The position numbers and the translations under genes are program-made. The notes under the pieces were generated by a model that was given only the letters and a program-made list of their open reading frames with translations, searched no databases and had not been told where the DNA came from. Shown in pieces: positions 54,267-63,872 of a stretch of 64,000 nucleotides of DNA (position 1 is its first letter; every line of letters begins with the position of its first letter). Origin of the DNA: Flaviramulus sp. (GTDB lineage Bacteria; Bacteroidota; Bacteroidia; Flavobacteriales; Flavobacteriaceae). The DNA is taken from assembly GCA_030731745.1 (NCBI GenBank), contig JANQTJ010000012.1, forward strand, positions 43,884 through 107,883, in the 5' to 3' direction.

Positions 54267-54650
54267 TTACTTTTTAGCCAACGATTTATCGTAATGGATA
54301 AAAAGATTAATCCATATATTTCTTGATAAACGCAAAATAACTGGCATAAAAACAACTAATGTTCCTATAATTGAAATAAAAACTTTATCGATATCAGCCT
54401 CAAAGATAAAATGCGAAATCACAAATGCTGCAACAGCAAAAGCAATCCCTACACCATAGCTAACATACATAGAGCCGTAAAAAAATGAAGGCTCAATTTT
54501 ATAACGTGTATTACAGTTAGAACAATGTTCGTGCATACTTAAAGCCTCAGAGAGCTTGTAAGGATTTTGGTTTTTAAACATGGATTCTTGATGGCATTTA
54601 GGGCAAGTTCCAGTTAAAATACTATATAATTTAGTTCCTTTTTTAAACAT
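54267..54650 (-). CDS. DUF983 family membrane protein
   Basis: The 127-residue protein has an N-terminal zinc-ribbon-like pair of CxxC motifs (CPKCHQE near 15-21 and HCSNCNTRY near 43-51) and two membrane helices near 65-86 and 91-112. DUF983 proteins are widespread small membrane proteins of unknown function. The start at 54650 is chosen because homologues of the class begin close to the first CxxC; a farther ATG would add nine residues. It is divergent from the ABC-F gene. Confidence 0.85.
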   Translation of the reverse strand: MFKKGTKLYSILTGTCPKCHQESMFKNQNPYKLSEALSMHEHCSNCNTRYKIEPSFFYGSMYVSYGVGIAFAVAAFVISHFIFEADIDKVFISIIGTLVVFMPVILRLSRNIWINLFIHYDKSLAKK

Positions 54651-54660
54651 AATAATTATG

Positions 54661-54668
54661 TATTTTTG
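54661..54668 (+). promoter_or_regulatory. ABC-F gene promoter -7 box
   Basis: TATTTTTG matches TAnnTTTG, 68 bp before the ABC-F start. The -33 element is unclear. Confidence 0.45.
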
Positions 54669-54736
54669 CAAATGCAAATAATGCTGTAAAAATACATTTT
54701 TAATAAAGAAGCTTTTGTACTAAAAGTTACATTTCT

Positions 54737-56647
54737 ATGATGAACATCCATAATTTATCAATTTCATTTCAAGGAGAATACCTTTTTGAAGATATAACTT
54801 TTAAACTAGGAAATGGCGACAGAATTGGGCTTATAGGTAAAAATGGTGCTGGTAAATCTACTATGCTTAAAATTTTATCTAGGGAAATGGAACCAGATAC
54901 TGGTCAAATAGCAACTGATAAAGAACTTAAAATAGGATTCTTAAAACAAGATATTGATTTTGTTTTAGGAAGAACAGTTCTTGAGGAATCTTATGAAGCT
55001 TTTACAGAAATTAAGGATTTAGAGGCTAAAATGGAATCTGTTAATACTCAAATGGTAGAACGTACAGATTATGAAAGTGAAGTATATCATCAATTAATGG
55101 TTGACATTAATGAGTTACAACATCAATACGAAATTTTAGGGGGTTATAATTATCAGGGTGATACCGAAAAAATTCTTCAAGGTTTAGGATTTAAACGTCA
55201 AGATTTTGATAAACTTACCGATACATTTTCTGGTGGATGGCGCATGCGTATTGAATTGGCTAAGTTATTACTTCAAAACAATGACATCTTACTTTTGGAT
55301 GAACCAACAAATCATTTAGATATTGAGTCTATTATCTGGTTAGAAGGTTTTTTGAAAAATTATGTAGGAGCCGTGGTTATTGTATCTCACGATAAAATGT
55401 TCTTAGATAATGTAACTAACAGAACAATTGAAATTTCTTTAGGACGTATTTATGATTATCCGAAGCCATATACTAAATATTTAGTTTTACGTGAAGAGCT
55501 AAGAACCCAACAATTAGCTTCACAAAAAAACCAGCAAAAGCAAATAGAACAAACAGAGAAGCTTATTGAAAAGTTTCGTGCTAAAGCCTCAAAAGCAACT
55601 ATGGCACAATCGCTTATAAAAAGGCTTGATAAAATTGATAGAATTGAGGTTGATGAAGATGATAATAGTGTGATGACTCTGAATTTTCCAGTATCTATAA
55701 CACCTGGAAAAGTGGTGGTTGAAACTGAAAAAATCTCAAAAAATTATGGAGATAACCAAGTTTTAAAAAATATAGATTTATTAATAGAGCGCGATAGCAA
55801 AACCGCTTTTGTTGGGCAAAACGGTCAAGGTAAATCTACACTCGCAAAAATTATAGTTGGCGATATAAAGTACAATGGGCATTTAAAGCTAGGACACAAT
55901 GTTCAAATAGGTTATTTTGCTCAAAACCAAGCAGAGTATTTAGATGGTAGTAAAACCGTTTTGAATACTATGATTGATGCTGCTAATGAAACCAATAGAA
56001 GTAAAGTTCGAGATATTTTAGGATCGTTTTTATTTAGAGGCGATGAGGTCGATAAATATGTGCGTGTTCTTTCTGGTGGAGAACGTAATCGTTTAGCCTT
56101 AGCCAAATTAATGTTGCAACCATTTAATGTTTTAATAATGGATGAGCCAACAAATCACCTCGATATAAAATCTAAAAACGTATTAAAAGAAGCTTTAAAA
56201 CGGTTTGCAGGTACTTTAATTTTAGTATCTCACGATCGTGATTTTCTTCAAGGATTAACCAACATCGTTTATGAGTTTAAAGACCATGAATTAAGAGAAT
56301 ATTTAGGCGATATAGATTTTTACTTAGAACAACGTAAAGTTGATAGTTTAAGAGAAGTTGAAAAACGTACGGTTATAAAAGAGACTCCGAAAGAAAAAAA
56401 TCAGCAATCTTATGAAGATCAGAAAAAGTTAAAATCTCTAAATAATAAGTTAAGTAACCTAGAGTCTAAAATTGGACAGTTAGAACGGGAAATTAAAGCG
56501 ATTGATTTAGAATTAGAAATTAATTATGCTGAAGTTACTTCAAAATCCAACTTCTTTGATAATTATCAAAAAATGAAATCTGAGTTACATAGTTGTATGG
56601 ATAAATGGGAACAAATTCAATTCGAAATTGAAGCTTTCGAAGGTTAG
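54737..56647 (+). CDS. ABC-F family ATPase
   Basis: The 636-residue soluble protein has two ABC ATPase domains and no membrane part. Domain 1 has Walker A GKNGAGKST (about 34-42), signature FSGGWRMR and Walker B LLLDEPTNHLDIES. Domain 2 has Walker A GQNGQGKST, signature LSGGERNR and Walker B LIMDEPTNHLDIKS. An inter-domain linker of charged helices (residues about 240-315) and a C-terminal coiled coil (about 560-632) are present. ABC-F proteins act on the ribosome, in translation or antibiotic protection; the C-terminal coil and housekeeping setting suggest a Uup/YdiF-like role. Two adjacent ATG codons make the start ambiguous by one residue. Confidence 0.93.
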   Translation: MMNIHNLSISFQGEYLFEDITFKLGNGDRIGLIGKNGAGKSTMLKILSREMEPDTGQIATDKELKIGFLKQDIDFVLGRTVLEESYEAFTEIKDLEAKMESVNTQMVERTDYESEVYHQLMVDINELQHQYEILGGYNYQGDTEKILQGLGFKRQDFDKLTDTFSGGWRMRIELAKLLLQNNDILLLDEPTNHLDIESIIWLEGFLKNYVGAVVIVSHDKMFLDNVTNRTIEISLGRIYDYPKPYTKYLVLREELRTQQLASQKNQQKQIEQTEKLIEKFRAKASKATMAQSLIKRLDKIDRIEVDEDDNSVMTLNFPVSITPGKVVVETEKISKNYGDNQVLKNIDLLIERDSKTAFVGQNGQGKSTLAKIIVGDIKYNGHLKLGHNVQIGYFAQNQAEYLDGSKTVLNTMIDAANETNRSKVRDILGSFLFRGDEVDKYVRVLSGGERNRLALAKLMLQPFNVLIMDEPTNHLDIKSKNVLKEALKRFAGTLILVSHDRDFLQGLTNIVYEFKDHELREYLGDIDFYLEQRKVDSLREVEKRTVIKETPKEKNQQSYEDQKKLKSLNNKLSNLESKIGQLEREIKAIDLELEINYAEVTSKSNFFDNYQKMKSELHSCMDKWEQIQFEIEAFEG

Positions 56648-56691
56648 TATTTTTTTAGGTTTTTTTTAACTATTCGATGGGTCATAATGGG

Positions 56692-56699
56692 TAATTTTG
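56692..56699 (+). promoter_or_regulatory. RND efflux operon promoter -7 box
   Basis: TAATTTTG matches TAnnTTTG, 24 bp before the ATG at 56724, and overlaps an in-frame TTG at 56697 that is therefore unlikely to be the start. Confidence 0.5.
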
Positions 56700-56723
56700 T
56701 ATCCTCACCATCAAACACAAATA

Positions 56724-57872
56724 ATGCGTAAAATAATACTCCTTGGTATTGGTATTGTAATTTTAGGAATGTCTTTTATTGGAGCCTATTACATTATTAA
56801 AAGTAATGTTAAAGTAAAGCCTAAAGTTGAAAAAGTTATAAAAACTGTTTTTGTAGAGACTGTAGAGAATAGAAGTGTTCCTATAGTCATTCCTGCCAAC
56901 GGTAATTTGACAGCGAAAAATCGCTTTGAATTGTATTCAGAAGTTCAAGGTATTTTTGAAAGTACAGCACACGATTTTAAACCTGGGCAGTCATACAAAA
57001 AAGGAGAAACTTTAATTAGGATTAATTCAAATGAGTATTTTGCATCGGTTCAAGTTGCAAAAAGTAATCTTTACAATTTAATAACGTCAATTATACCTGA
57101 TTTAAGATTAGATTTTCCTAACTATTTTAATATTTGGGATGGATATATAAGAAGTTTTGATTTAAATAAAACAACGCCACATTTGCCTAAAATAAACGAC
57201 GAAAAACTTAATTATTTTATCACTGGAAGAGGTATTGTCTCTAGCTATTATAATGTTAAAAATTTAGAGCAACGTTTAGTGAAATACAAACTTGTTGCAC
57301 CTTTTAGTGGGGTACTTACTGAGGCTTTGGTTACCAAAGGAACCTTAATTAGATCTAGTCAAAAATTAGGTGAGTTTATAGATACATCTATTTACGAAAT
57401 TGAACTTTCAATTGGTAAAACGTACAGTGATTTGCTAAAAATTGGCGAGTCTGTTGATTTGAAAACTTTAGACGGAAAAAATGCTTATGTAGGTAAAGTT
57501 ACCAGAATCAATAGTAGAATTGATCAAACCACACAAACAATAAAAGTTTTTGTAGAAGTTAAAGGAGATGATTTAAAAGAAGGCATGTATTTAGAAGCAC
57601 AATTAGAAGCTGCTGATGAGCCAAATGCTATTAAAATTTCAAGAAAACTATTAGTTAATAATTCTGAAATATTTATCTTAAAAGATAGTGTTTTAGATAT
57701 TTTAAAAATCGAGCCAGTTTTTTTCTCTCCTAATGACGTCGTTGTTAAAGGTGTTCCAGATGGAACTAAAATGCTTTCAAAACCATTAGCAGGCGCATTT
57801 GCTGGTATGTTGGTTAAAGTAGCAGATGACAATAATGATTCAAAAGAACAAACCAAATCAGTAAAAAACTAA
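56724..57872 (+). CDS. RND efflux periplasmic adaptor (membrane fusion protein)
   Basis: The 382-residue protein has an N-terminal membrane helix (about 4-23), then the HlyD-type lipoyl/barrel-sandwich halves (FELYSEVQGIFESTAHDFKPGQSYKKGETLIRINSNEY near 66-105 and VKYKLVAPFSGVLTEALVTKGTLI near 190-215), and a beta-barrel domain. It links the inner-membrane RND pump to the TolC channel. The pump gene starts 1 bp after its stop, so the three genes form one operon. Confidence 0.92.
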   Translation: MRKIILLGIGIVILGMSFIGAYYIIKSNVKVKPKVEKVIKTVFVETVENRSVPIVIPANGNLTAKNRFELYSEVQGIFESTAHDFKPGQSYKKGETLIRINSNEYFASVQVAKSNLYNLITSIIPDLRLDFPNYFNIWDGYIRSFDLNKTTPHLPKINDEKLNYFITGRGIVSSYYNVKNLEQRLVKYKLVAPFSGVLTEALVTKGTLIRSSQKLGEFIDTSIYEIELSIGKTYSDLLKIGESVDLKTLDGKNAYVGKVTRINSRIDQTTQTIKVFVEVKGDDLKEGMYLEAQLEAADEPNAIKISRKLLVNNSEIFILKDSVLDILKIEPVFFSPNDVVVKGVPDGTKMLSKPLAGAFAGMLVKVADDNNDSKEQTKSVKN

Positions 57873-57873
57873 T

Positions 57874-60800
57874 ATGAAAAAAATCATTTCATATTTTATT
57901 AAATATAGTGTTGCAGTTAATGTAGTACTTATAGGCTTTGTTTTATTTGGAGTTTTTGGAATATTACAATTAAAATCTTCTTATTTACCATTACAAGACG
58001 CCAAAAACATTAATATTAATATTACTTATCCTGGTGCCGCACCTGAAGAGATTGAGGAAGGTATTATATTAAAAATTGAAGATAATTTAAAAGGATTAAA
58101 AGGTATTGATAGAACCACTTCAACAGCCAGAGAAAATGGCGGAAGTATTGCTATTGAAGTAGTACGTGGTGAAGATATTGATATCATGTTAGCTGAAATT
58201 AAAAATGCTGTTGATAGAGTATCAAATTATCCAGTTGGTATGGAGCCTTTAGTGGTTTCTAAGCAAGAAAGTTATAGACAAACCATTGTTTTTGCAATTA
58301 ATGGTCAAAATGTTGATTTAAAAACACTAAAAATAATTGGTAGGCAAGTTGAAAATGATTTGCGAGCTATCCAGGGTATCTCTCAAATTAATGTTTCTGG
58401 TTACCCGGAAGAAGAAATAGAAATAGCAGTTCGTGAAAATGATTTATTAGCTTATAATCTTACCTTCTCAGAAGTTGCAGTAGCAGTATCTCAAGCAAAT
58501 ATACTCACAACAGGAGGGAATATTAAAACCGAAGCTGAAGATTATTTAATTAGAGCTAATAATCGTTCCTACTACGGCATCGAATTAAACAATCTCATTG
58601 TTAGAGCAAAAGAAGATGGAACTGTGGTGCTTCTTCAAGATGTTGCAACTATCAGAGATCGATTTTCTGAGACACCAAACGCTTCTTATTTTAACGGTAA
58701 TCCGTCTGTAAATATTGAAATTACAAACACAAATAATGAAGACTTATTAGTTTCTGCTGCTAATGTTAATAATTACATAGAAGAATTCAATCAGAAAAAT
58801 ACAGGTGTAAGAATTGATGTTGTGAGGGATAGTTCTATCAATTTAAGAGATAGAACACGCTTATTACTTGAAAATGGTGCCATGGGTATTCTATTGGTAC
58901 TCATATTTCTGTCTTTATTTTTAAACACTCGTTTAGCATTCTGGGTTGCATTGGGCTTACCAGTTTCATTTTTAGGAATGTTTATTTTCGCTTCATATTT
59001 CGGGATTACTATAAATTTAGTATCTTTATTTGGGATGATTATTGTTGTAGGTATTTTAGTTGATGACGGCATTGTAATATCAGAAAATATCTACCAACAT
59101 TACGAGAAAGGAAAGCCTAGAATACAAGCAGCCATAGATGGTACTATAGAGGTTTTGCCACCTATTATTTCTGCTATATTAACAACTGTTTTAGCATTTT
59201 CTACTTTCTTGTTTTTGGACGGACGAATTGGCGATACTTTTAGTGAAGTATCTTTAATAGTAATTTTAACATTAGTAGTGTCTTTATTTGAGGCTTTGGT
59301 AATTTTGCCTGCTCATATTGCACATTCTAAGGCATTAAATGCATTAACACCAAAGGAAGAAAAAAAGCAACGTGGTATTGATAAAATCTTTTTAAAACTA
59401 AGGAAGTTTAATGAGTATGGAGATAATTTGATGAGGTATCTTCGAGACAAACTTTACAGTCCTGTTTTAAAATTTGCCTTAAGGCAACGATTTTTTACGT
59501 TTTCGGTTTTTCTAGGAATTATGATTTTAACAGTTGGCGCCTACAAAGGAGGTGTTATAAAAAGTGCCTTTTTCCCCAATTTAGATAGTGATAGTGTAAG
59601 CGTTAATTTATTAATGCCAGAAGGTACTAATCCAAAAATCACAGATTCTCTTATTTCTATGATTGAAGACGCTTCATGGAGAATTAACAAGATTTTTACT
59701 GAAAAACAAACCGACAACAAACAGGTTGTACAAAATGTTGTTAAAAATGTAGGACCTGGAAATAATAAAGCAAGTTTAACGGTTAACTTGTTGAGAGGTG
59801 AGGAACGAGATTTCCCAGCTCAAGATATTACCAATGCAATTCGTAAAGAAGTTGGTGAGGTCTATGGTGTGGAATTGTTAACATTTGGCTCTGGGAGAAA
59901 TTTTGGAGGTACTCCAGTTTCAGTATCACTTTTAGGTTACAATACGGATGAGTTAAAAGCCGCTACTGAAGAATTAAGATCGAAGTTAGAAAGTAATTCA
60001 CAACTAACAGATATTACTGATACAGATCCAGAAGGTATTAAAGAAATTAATATTGAGTTAAAAGAATCAGCTTACGCTTTAGGATTAAATCTTAGAGATG
60101 TGATGTCTCAAGTGCGTTCAGGATTTTTTGGTCTACAAGCACAACGTTTTCAGCGCGGACAAGATGAAATAAGAGTTTGGGTTCGTTATGATCGCTCAAA
60201 TAGAGAATCAATCAACGATTTAGATGATATGAGAATTATTACACCTACGGGAGAGCGTATTCCTTTTGGTGAAATTGCAACTTATGAAATTAAAAGAGGC
60301 GAGGAGAGTATAAGGCATTTGGATGGTAGACGAGAAATTCAAGTGAATGCAGATCTTTCAGATTCAAAAGGAAGCCCTACCGAAATTCTTACAGATATTA
60401 AAGAGAATGTTATGCCTGATATTTTATCAAAATACCCAACAATATCGGTGTCTTACGAAGGTCAAAATCGTGAAGCTAATAAACTTTCAAATTCTGCTAA
60501 AACCACTATACCAGTCGTAATATTTTTGATCTATGTAGTAATTGCTTTTACCTTTAGAAGTTACAGCCAACCCTTTTTATTAATATTAATGATTCCTTTA
60601 AGTTTCATAGCTGTTGGATGGGGACATTATTTACATAATTTCCCTATAAACATATCTTCTATGTTAGGTATCATTGCTTTAGTTGGTATTATGGTTAATG
60701 ATGGATTAGTTTTGATAGGGAAATTCAATTCATTTTTAACAGAAGGTATGTCTTTTGATAAAGCTATATTTGAGGCTGGAAAAAACAGATTTAGAGCTAT

Positions 60801-61068
60801 CTTTTTAACATCTTTAACAACAATAGCTGGTATTGCACCGCTTTTATTAGAAAAGAGTAGAGCAGCTCAGTTTTTACAACCCATGGCTATTTCAATTGCT
60901 TATGGTATTGGTATGGCTACCATACTTACACTTATAGTTTTACCAATTTTATTATCTGCTACAAACAGCGCAAAAGTTACTATAAAGTGGTTGATAACTG
61001 GTAATCATGTTACCAAAGAAGAAGTAGAAAGAGCTATTAAAGAACAAAAAGAAGCGCATGAAGATTAA
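57874..61068 (+). CDS. RND-family efflux pump (AcrB/HAE type)
   Basis: The 1064-residue inner-membrane transporter has the RND layout of twelve membrane helices and two large periplasmic loops. Helix 4 carries the proton-relay aspartates in GILVDDGIVISENIYQHYEKG (about 388-408), followed by helices in TTVLAFSTFLFLDG. The second half ends with MVNDGLVLIGKFNSF and TTIAGIAPLLLEKS. It exports toxic compounds or envelope components in exchange for protons; the substrate is not readable. It overlaps the TolC gene by 11 bp. Confidence 0.94.
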   Translation: MKKIISYFIKYSVAVNVVLIGFVLFGVFGILQLKSSYLPLQDAKNININITYPGAAPEEIEEGIILKIEDNLKGLKGIDRTTSTARENGGSIAIEVVRGEDIDIMLAEIKNAVDRVSNYPVGMEPLVVSKQESYRQTIVFAINGQNVDLKTLKIIGRQVENDLRAIQGISQINVSGYPEEEIEIAVRENDLLAYNLTFSEVAVAVSQANILTTGGNIKTEAEDYLIRANNRSYYGIELNNLIVRAKEDGTVVLLQDVATIRDRFSETPNASYFNGNPSVNIEITNTNNEDLLVSAANVNNYIEEFNQKNTGVRIDVVRDSSINLRDRTRLLLENGAMGILLVLIFLSLFLNTRLAFWVALGLPVSFLGMFIFASYFGITINLVSLFGMIIVVGILVDDGIVISENIYQHYEKGKPRIQAAIDGTIEVLPPIISAILTTVLAFSTFLFLDGRIGDTFSEVSLIVILTLVVSLFEALVILPAHIAHSKALNALTPKEEKKQRGIDKIFLKLRKFNEYGDNLMRYLRDKLYSPVLKFALRQRFFTFSVFLGIMILTVGAYKGGVIKSAFFPNLDSDSVSVNLLMPEGTNPKITDSLISMIEDASWRINKIFTEKQTDNKQVVQNVVKNVGPGNNKASLTVNLLRGEERDFPAQDITNAIRKEVGEVYGVELLTFGSGRNFGGTPVSVSLLGYNTDELKAATEELRSKLESNSQLTDITDTDPEGIKEINIELKESAYALGLNLRDVMSQVRSGFFGLQAQRFQRGQDEIRVWVRYDRSNRESINDLDDMRIITPTGERIPFGEIATYEIKRGEESIRHLDGRREIQVNADLSDSKGSPTEILTDIKENVMPDILSKYPTISVSYEGQNREANKLSNSAKTTIPVVIFLIYVVIAFTFRSYSQPFLLILMIPLSFIAVGWGHYLHNFPINISSMLGIIALVGIMVNDGLVLIGKFNSFLTEGMSFDKAIFEAGKNRFRAIFLTSLTTIAGIAPLLLEKSRAAQFLQPMAISIAYGIGMATILTLIVLPILLSATNSAKVTIKWLITGNHVTKEEVERAIKEQKEAHED

Positions 61069-62377
61069 ATTAATTTTTTTTAGTGTTTTATTGGTTTCTA
61101 CTATAAATGTTTTTTCGCAAGAGGTAGTTACTCCTGAAAAAGCAGTTTCGTTAGCTTTAGAAAATAACTATGGCATTAAATTCGCAAATACTCAGGTAGA
61201 AGTTGCAAAAAACAATGCAAGTATTTTAAATTCTGGTTATTTACCAACACTAACTGGAAATGCAGGTGCAACAATTGATAAGCAAAATACGGAAGGACAA
61301 CTTGCTAATGGTGACGTTCGAATTGCTGAAGGCGCTGAAACTAGACGTTATAATGCATCAATAAATCTAAACTACACTTTGTTTGATGGTTTGGGGAGGC
61401 TTTATAATTATAAACAATTTAAAGAGCGTTATCAGCTAACTGAGCTGCAAGCAAGAGAAACCATTGAAAACACTGTATTTCAATTGTTTACCGTTTATTA
61501 TAATGTTGCACAATTAAGAGAAAATAATAGTGCATTGGAGCAAACACTCAATATATCTAACGATAGATTACTAAGGGCTAAATATCAGTTTGATTATGGG
61601 CAAAGTACTAAATTAGAGTTATTGAATGCTGAAGTTGATATAAATAATGATAGTATTAATTTAATGAATGCTAAACAACAACTTATTAACTCTAAGAGAG
61701 ATTTAAATGTTGTTTTAGGGAATACTATCCATAATGATTTTGAAGTTGATTCCAATATAAGCTTTGAAAGTTTACTTATTAAAGATCAACTTTTTGAAAA
61801 AGCCAAACTCAGAAACGTTACTTTAATGCAAATAGACAAAAATATTTTAATTAATAATTATGGTATAAGGTCAAGTAAAACTAGTTATCTACCAACTATT
61901 GGTTTAACAGGTTCTTATGGTTGGAACGAATCTACAAATAATAGTCCCTTAGCGTTTGTTCTTCAAAATACATCAACAGGATTATCAGCTGGTTTAAATT
62001 TATCATGGAATTTATTTGATGGAGGAACTACCATAACTAGAGTTAAAAATGCACAAAAAAATCTTGAAGCTCAAGAAATTCAGAAAGAAGAATATTTAAT
62101 AACCCTAGAGCGGGATTTTAATAATGCTTGGGATGATTATCAAAATAAATTAAGAATTTTTAGACTTCAAGAGGATAATATTAAAACGTCTCAAAATAAT
62201 TTTGATAGAACTCAAGAAAAATTTAAAATTGGTCAATTAAATTCTATTGAATTCAGACAAGCTCAAATTAATCTTTTAAATGCTGAATTATTAAGGAATC
62301 AGGCAAAATATTCAGCTAAACTAGCAGAACTATTATTATTGAATATTAGTGGAGAGATTTTAAATATTGAGTTTTAG
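61058..62377 (+). CDS. TolC family outer-membrane efflux channel
   Basis: The 439-residue protein has a signal peptide (MKIKLIFFSVLLVSTINVFSQ) and two outer-membrane efflux-protein repeats, each of long helices with a beta hairpin (LNYTLFDGLGRLYNYKQFKERYQ near 102-124 and LSWNLFDGGTTITRVKNAQKNLEAQE near 310-335). Three copies assemble as the exit duct for the adaptor and pump encoded just before it. The start overlaps the pump gene by 11 bp. Confidence 0.93.
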   Translation: MKIKLIFFSVLLVSTINVFSQEVVTPEKAVSLALENNYGIKFANTQVEVAKNNASILNSGYLPTLTGNAGATIDKQNTEGQLANGDVRIAEGAETRRYNASINLNYTLFDGLGRLYNYKQFKERYQLTELQARETIENTVFQLFTVYYNVAQLRENNSALEQTLNISNDRLLRAKYQFDYGQSTKLELLNAEVDINNDSINLMNAKQQLINSKRDLNVVLGNTIHNDFEVDSNISFESLLIKDQLFEKAKLRNVTLMQIDKNILINNYGIRSSKTSYLPTIGLTGSYGWNESTNNSPLAFVLQNTSTGLSAGLNLSWNLFDGGTTITRVKNAQKNLEAQEIQKEEYLITLERDFNNAWDDYQNKLRIFRLQEDNIKTSQNNFDRTQEKFKIGQLNSIEFRQAQINLLNAELLRNQAKYSAKLAELLLLNISGEILNIEF

Positions 62378-62533
62378 TTAGAACTTATGTATTTTATTTA
62401 AAGCTAAAAATTATTTAGAGTGCATTTCGTCTAGTAACATTTGTTAAATTTTTATGCTTTTTATCGAATAAATTGGTGTTTTATCTATATCCTGTGTACT
62501 TTCGTATAAGTTAATCCCGAATTTAACCAAAAT

Positions 62534-63358
62534 ATGAAAACCACAAAGCTCACTTTAGCCCTATTATTTACAGTATTTTTCTCATTTGCTAATACTTCCT
62601 CTTCTGAAAAAGAAGCATTAATTGCTATTTATAATGCAACTAACGGATCAGAATGGCATTCTACATGGGATTTAAACACGCCAGTTGAATCTTGGTATGG
62701 AGTAAAAATTGAAAACGATAAAATTATTGAAATTAATTTGCAGTTTAATAATTTAGAAGGTTTTCTTCCTCAAGAGCTTGGTGATTTGGTTCATTTAAGA
62801 AAAATAAACTTTGGATTTAATAAATTATCAGGAACACTTCCAACATCAATGAAAAATCTTAAAGATTTAATTTCTTTAGAATTATTTATGAATGGTTTAG
62901 AAGGTCATATTCCAACTGAACTCGGAGAGTTAAAAAAATTAGAATATTTAAAGCTTTATAGTAATAAATTCTCCGGAGAAATACCAAGTTCAATAATGGG
63001 TTTGACGAACTTAAGAGAACTTTTATTAGGAAGTAATTTTTTAACAGGTCATATTCCAAATGAAATTTACGCTTTATCTAAATTGCAAAAGTTAAGTTTG
63101 ATGGATAATAAAATGGATGGAAATATCCCTTCTGAAATAGCACAATTAAAAAACTTAGAAGAGTTATTATTATCAACTAATGAGTTTACTGGAGATTTAC
63201 CTTTAAGTATTATTAATTTAACAAAATTATCGACTGTAATGGTTAGTGATAATAAGCTTAACCGAGACTATATTTCAGTGTCTGGTAAAAATCCTCCAAC
63301 ATTAGGGATTTTAGAGATGCAAAGTTCTACTGCTGTAATGGATATTGAAAAAGAATAA
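62534..63358 (+). CDS. secreted leucine-rich-repeat protein
   Basis: The 274-residue protein has a signal peptide (MKTTKLTLALLFTVFFSFAN), an N-terminal cap (EKEALIAIYNATNGSEWHSTWDLNTPVESWYGVKIEND) of the kind seen before bacterial and plant-type LRRs, and about seven 24-residue repeats of the pattern LKNLxxLxLxxNxLxGxIPxEI. It ends in a short acidic tail without a T9SS sorting domain, so it is probably periplasmic or released by another route. Plant-like LRRs with LxGxIP usually bind proteins or peptides. It is a single gene closed by a terminator. Confidence 0.88.
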   Translation: MKTTKLTLALLFTVFFSFANTSSSEKEALIAIYNATNGSEWHSTWDLNTPVESWYGVKIENDKIIEINLQFNNLEGFLPQELGDLVHLRKINFGFNKLSGTLPTSMKNLKDLISLELFMNGLEGHIPTELGELKKLEYLKLYSNKFSGEIPSSIMGLTNLRELLLGSNFLTGHIPNEIYALSKLQKLSLMDNKMDGNIPSEIAQLKNLEELLLSTNEFTGDLPLSIINLTKLSTVMVSDNKLNRDYISVSGKNPPTLGILEMQSSTAVMDIEKE

Positions 63359-63382
63359 AATAAATTTTATAAATATTGTATC

Positions 63383-63414
63383 AAATAGCCGTCAAAATGA
63401 TGGCTATTTTTTTA
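63383..63414 (+). terminator. terminator after the LRR gene
   Basis: ATAGCCGTCA and TGATGGCTAT pair with one G-T around a short AAA loop, followed by seven T. Confidence 0.8.
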
Positions 63415-63427
63415 TTTCTATGTGACT

Positions 63428-63607
63428 ATGATAGAACATTTTTTTACATGCCCATATTGTTGGGAAAACATATCTATGTTAATAGATAATTCTACATCAA
63501 ATCAATCTTATATTGAAGATTGTGAGGTGTGTTGCAATCCAATACAAATTTCTGTTCAGTTTTCAAGCTCAGAAATGATTGGTTTTCAAGCTGATAATTT
63601 AGAATAA
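63428..63607 (+). CDS. CPXCG-motif cysteine-rich small protein
   Basis: The 59-residue protein (from the ATG at 63428) has a CPYCWE motif near the N-terminus and an EDCEVCCNPIQI motif in the middle, giving two CxxC pairs that probably bind one zinc ion. This matches the small Cys-rich CPXCG family found in many proteobacteria and Bacteroidota; the function is unknown. A GTG at 63422 is a possible earlier start. Confidence 0.85.
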   Translation: MIEHFFTCPYCWENISMLIDNSTSNQSYIEDCEVCCNPIQISVQFSSSEMIGFQADNLE

Positions 63608-63627
63608 TAATATTTTCTAATTTATTC

Positions 63628-63657
63628 TTGTAGAAATTAAAAAGGGTTGTATATTTG
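63628..63657 (+). promoter_or_regulatory. promoter of the tRNA-Met gene
   Basis: TTG at 63628-63630 and TATATTTG at 63650-63657 are separated by 19 bp, matching the Bacteroidota consensus. The tRNA begins about 70 bp downstream, so a 5' leader must be removed. Confidence 0.7.
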
Positions 63658-63728
63658 CAATCCAAAACAATTATGTCGGCATTATGAACCGAAATTTAAA
63701 AGCTAAGAAAATTGTTTTAGTAATATAT

Positions 63729-63801
<73 letters not shown>

Positions 63802-63812
63802 CTAGTAAAATC

Positions 63813-63843
63813 AAGGCTTCACAGAAATGTGAGGCCTTTTTTT
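63813..63843 (+). terminator. terminator after tRNA-Met
   Basis: AAGGCTTCACA (63813-63823) pairs with TGTGAGGCCTT (63828-63838) with one G-T pair around a GAAA loop, followed by a T-run. Confidence 0.85.
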
Positions 63844-63851
63844 ATGTCTTG

Positions 63852-63872
63852 GGTACAACATAGGTACAACAT
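63852..63872 (+). repeat. tandem GGTACAACAT direct repeat
   Basis: GGTACAACAT occurs at 63852-63861 and again at 63863-63872, a spacing of 11 bp (about one helical turn). This pattern, just beyond a tRNA gene, resembles protein-binding sites such as integrase arm sites, although no integrase is present in the window. Confidence 0.45.
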
